From Polaribacter sp. SA4-10 (lineage in GTDB: Bacteria; Bacteroidota; Bacteroidia; Flavobacteriales; Flavobacteriaceae): DNA of 64,000 bases. The translations under genes were made by a program, and so were the position numbers. Under the pieces are notes generated by a model that saw only the letters and a list, made by a program, of their open reading frames with translations, was not told the origin of the DNA and did no database searches. Every line of letters begins with the position of its first letter. Position 1 is the first letter of the stretch. Shown here one piece after another: positions 62,421 through 64,000 of this stretch. The DNA lies in the NCBI GenBank assembly GCA_949519155.1, contig CATIQU010000015.1:39654-103653 (forward strand), in the 5' to 3' direction.

Positions 62421-64000
62421 TTGTTGAGTTCCATTTCCATAAATAATTACGCATTAATCAATCATTTACATATTGATTTTTCATCCGGTTTGTCTATTAT
62501 TACAGGAGAAACAGGAGCAGGAAAATCCATTTTATTAGGAGCTTTAGGTTTGGTGCTTGGAAATAGAGCCGATTTGTCTGCCTTAAAAGACAATTCAAAA
62601 AAATGCGTTGTAGAAGCAAAGCTTGCAGTTGGCACTTATGAACTTCAAGCCTTTTTTGAGAATGCAGATTTAGATTATGAGCAGGATACCATTATTCGAA
62701 GAGAAATTTTACCCTCAGGAAAGTCTCGTGCTTTTGTAAACGACACGCCAGTTACGCTTTCCGTTTTAAATGCACTTAAAGTAAAATTGATGGATGTGCA
62801 TTCACAGCATCAAACAAGTGAACTGTCCGATGTAAATTTTCAATTTACCATTATCGATGCACTTTCTAAGAATCAAACAAAAATAAGTTCTTACAAAAGA
62901 GGTCTACAGCAGTTAAATACTCTTAAAAAAGAATTGCTCCAAATTGAAGAAGTTCAACGAGAAGCAAATCAACAATACGATTATAACCTTCATTTGTTTC
63001 AAGAGCTAGAAGCGTCAAATTTGATTGCAAATGAACAAGAAACCTTAGAAGCCTCTTTAGACAAACTTAATAATAAAGAAGAAATTCAGTTACACTTGTC
63101 GGAAGCATTGACGTTAACGATCAATGATGAAATAGGAATTCAAAGCTTATTGGCGTCTGTTGAAATTAAGCTTCAAAAAGTAGCCCCTTTTTCAAAAGAA
63201 TACGAAGCAATTTCAGTACGAATTTCGAGCCTTAAAATTGAATTGGATGATCTTGTTGGCGAATTAGAAAATGCCAATGAGCATTTGGAATTCAATCCCA
63301 ATGAAGCAGAGAAAATCAATGATCGATTGCAACTGATTTATGATTTACAAAAAAAACATTATGTAAATTCGATTGCCGATTTATTAGCAATTCAAGCAAC
63401 ACTTTCAGAAAAGTTATTGCAGAAAGAAAATGCTGAGGAGCACATTGCAGTCAAGCAAAAAGAAATTGAAGCGATTGCAGAAAAGCTAGACAAAGTAGCC
63501 ATGAGTATTTCAGGTGCTCGTATAAAAACAGTTCCGAAATTAAAAAAATCACTAGAGCAATTACTCTCAGAATTAGGAATGGAGAATGCCCGTTTTTCAA
63601 TTCAAATTACACCTACTCAAAACTACTTTCCCAACGGGAAAGACGAATTACAGTTCTTATTTTCAGCAAATAAAGGTGGTAATTTTGGCGAACTTAAAAA
63701 AGTAGCTTCCGGTGGAGAGTTGTCACGAATTATGCTATCCGTCAAGAAATTACTCTCTGAACATACACAGTTGCCAACCATTATTTTTGATGAAATAGAT
63801 ACGGGTGTTTCCGGCGAAATTTCAAATAAAATTGCACAAATTATGCAGCAAATGAGCCAGCATATGCAGGTAATTACCATTACGCACTTGCCACAAATAG
63901 CAGCAAAAGGAGCACATCATTACAAAGTTTTTAAAAGTGATGTAAATGGCAAAACGACGACTAACTTAAAGCAACTTTCTTCTGAAGAAAGAATTATTGA
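62421..64000 (+). CDS. recN: DNA repair protein RecN, 3'-truncated
   Basis: 526 residues visible; the frame is open to the end of the window (family about 550). SMC-like repair ATPase acting at double-strand breaks. N-terminus MLSSISINNYALINHLHIDF, Walker A ITGETGAGKSILLGALG, TIIRREILPSGKSRAFVND, coiled-coil arms about 165-380, signature VASGGELSRIMLSVKKLL, Walker B IIFDEIDTGVSGEIS, and ITHLPQIAAKG. The start is TTG at 62421 (TTG at 62424 also possible); no in-frame ATG is near. It follows the DUF4835 gene after 60 bases. Confidence 0.95.
   Translation, partial: MLSSISINNYALINHLHIDFSSGLSIITGETGAGKSILLGALGLVLGNRADLSALKDNSKKCVVEAKLAVGTYELQAFFENADLDYEQDTIIRREILPSGKSRAFVNDTPVTLSVLNALKVKLMDVHSQHQTSELSDVNFQFTIIDALSKNQTKISSYKRGLQQLNTLKKELLQIEEVQREANQQYDYNLHLFQELEASNLIANEQETLEASLDKLNNKEEIQLHLSEALTLTINDEIGIQSLLASVEIKLQKVAPFSKEYEAISVRISSLKIELDDLVGELENANEHLEFNPNEAEKINDRLQLIYDLQKKHYVNSIADLLAIQATLSEKLLQKENAEEHIAVKQKEIEAIAEKLDKVAMSISGARIKTVPKLKKSLEQLLSELGMENARFSIQITPTQNYFPNGKDELQFLFSANKGGNFGELKKVASGGELSRIMLSVKKLLSEHTQLPTIIFDEIDTGVSGEISNKIAQIMQQMSQHMQVITITHLPQIAAKGAHHYKVFKSDVNGKTTTNLKQLSSEERII

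Overview
The window reads as a chromosomal segment of a marine-type Flavobacteriaceae bacterium (Bacteroidota). Evidence: AT-rich sequence throughout, promoters of the TAnnTTTG type seen only in this phylum, many SPI/SPII-exported proteins, the 480-residue N-terminally extended GAPDH, and family-typical neighbourhoods (tgt-lptG, bamD-rpoZ-coaBC-DUF4835-recN, MarR-fadB-fadA-fadE, dnaA-LMW phosphatase-methyltransferase). Genus is not determinable from what I can see; Polaribacter/Tenacibaculum relatives would fit. No rRNA, tRNA, CRISPR array, prophage or complete IS element was seen. After adding the short genes there is no gene-free stretch over 300 bases; the longest (46466-46755, about 290 bases) shows nothing recognisable.

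Layout. 1-3825: queuine tRNA-ribosyltransferase (5' end cut off by the window), LptF/G permease, EamA transporter, accA. 3882-9758: large FAD/Fe-S dehydrogenase, exported M14 peptidase, a 52-residue Pmp3/UPF0057 membrane protein. 9755-13317: CsaA-like, Mpo1-like, YfiT-like and TPR lipoprotein genes, then a lipoprotein sulfatase. 13361-19317: operon of a 1064-residue BNR-propeller protein, a DUF2490 protein, a DUF819 membrane protein and a DUF4369 lipoprotein. 19441-22059: compact operon SPFH protein, DUF4177 protein, PH-like membrane protein, exported alpha/beta hydrolase and a 54-residue ribbon-helix-helix protein. 22177-23504: S1/P1 nuclease and a J-KTSC protein. 23796-29692: fatty-acid beta-oxidation operon under a MarR regulator. 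29872-34146: ABC exporter, MscS channel and a sigma-54-type response regulator without DNA-binding domain. 34293-35514: peroxiredoxin, thioredoxin, DUF6952. 35563-41978: small basic protein, decayed AstE-like remnant, FAD oxidoreductase, prmC, GNAT, LEA-like lipoprotein, ribD, HAD, EamA. 41979-46465: YigZ, YbgC thioesterase, dnaA, phosphatase, methyltransferase, lysozyme-like protein. 46756-49577: mltG, GNAT, GxxExxY, dapF. 49714-58785: degP-like protease, gapA, DinB-like protein, ligA, split 5'-nucleotidase, DUF6913, dapA. 58990-64000: bamD, rpoZ, coaBC, DUF4835, recN (3' end cut off).

Most of the window is core metabolism and envelope upkeep: lipid synthesis (accA) and breakdown (fad operon), LPS export (LptF/G), outer-membrane assembly (bamD), envelope proteolysis (degP), peptidoglycan supply and processing (dapA, dapF, mltG, lysozyme-like), redox defence and DNA replication/repair (dnaA, ligA, recN). 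No classical novel defence or secretion system is present. The items most worth a second look are: a GxxExxY gene inside the dapF-GNAT-mltG operon bracketed by imperfect inverted repeats; the SPFH/RHH operon with 11-bp-phased GATAT repeats at its promoter; phased GTTAAA repeats upstream of degP; paired MarR operators at the fad operon; a folded intergenic element after gapA; a frameshifted AstE remnant; and promoters placed so close to the start codon that three genes should give leaderless mRNAs.
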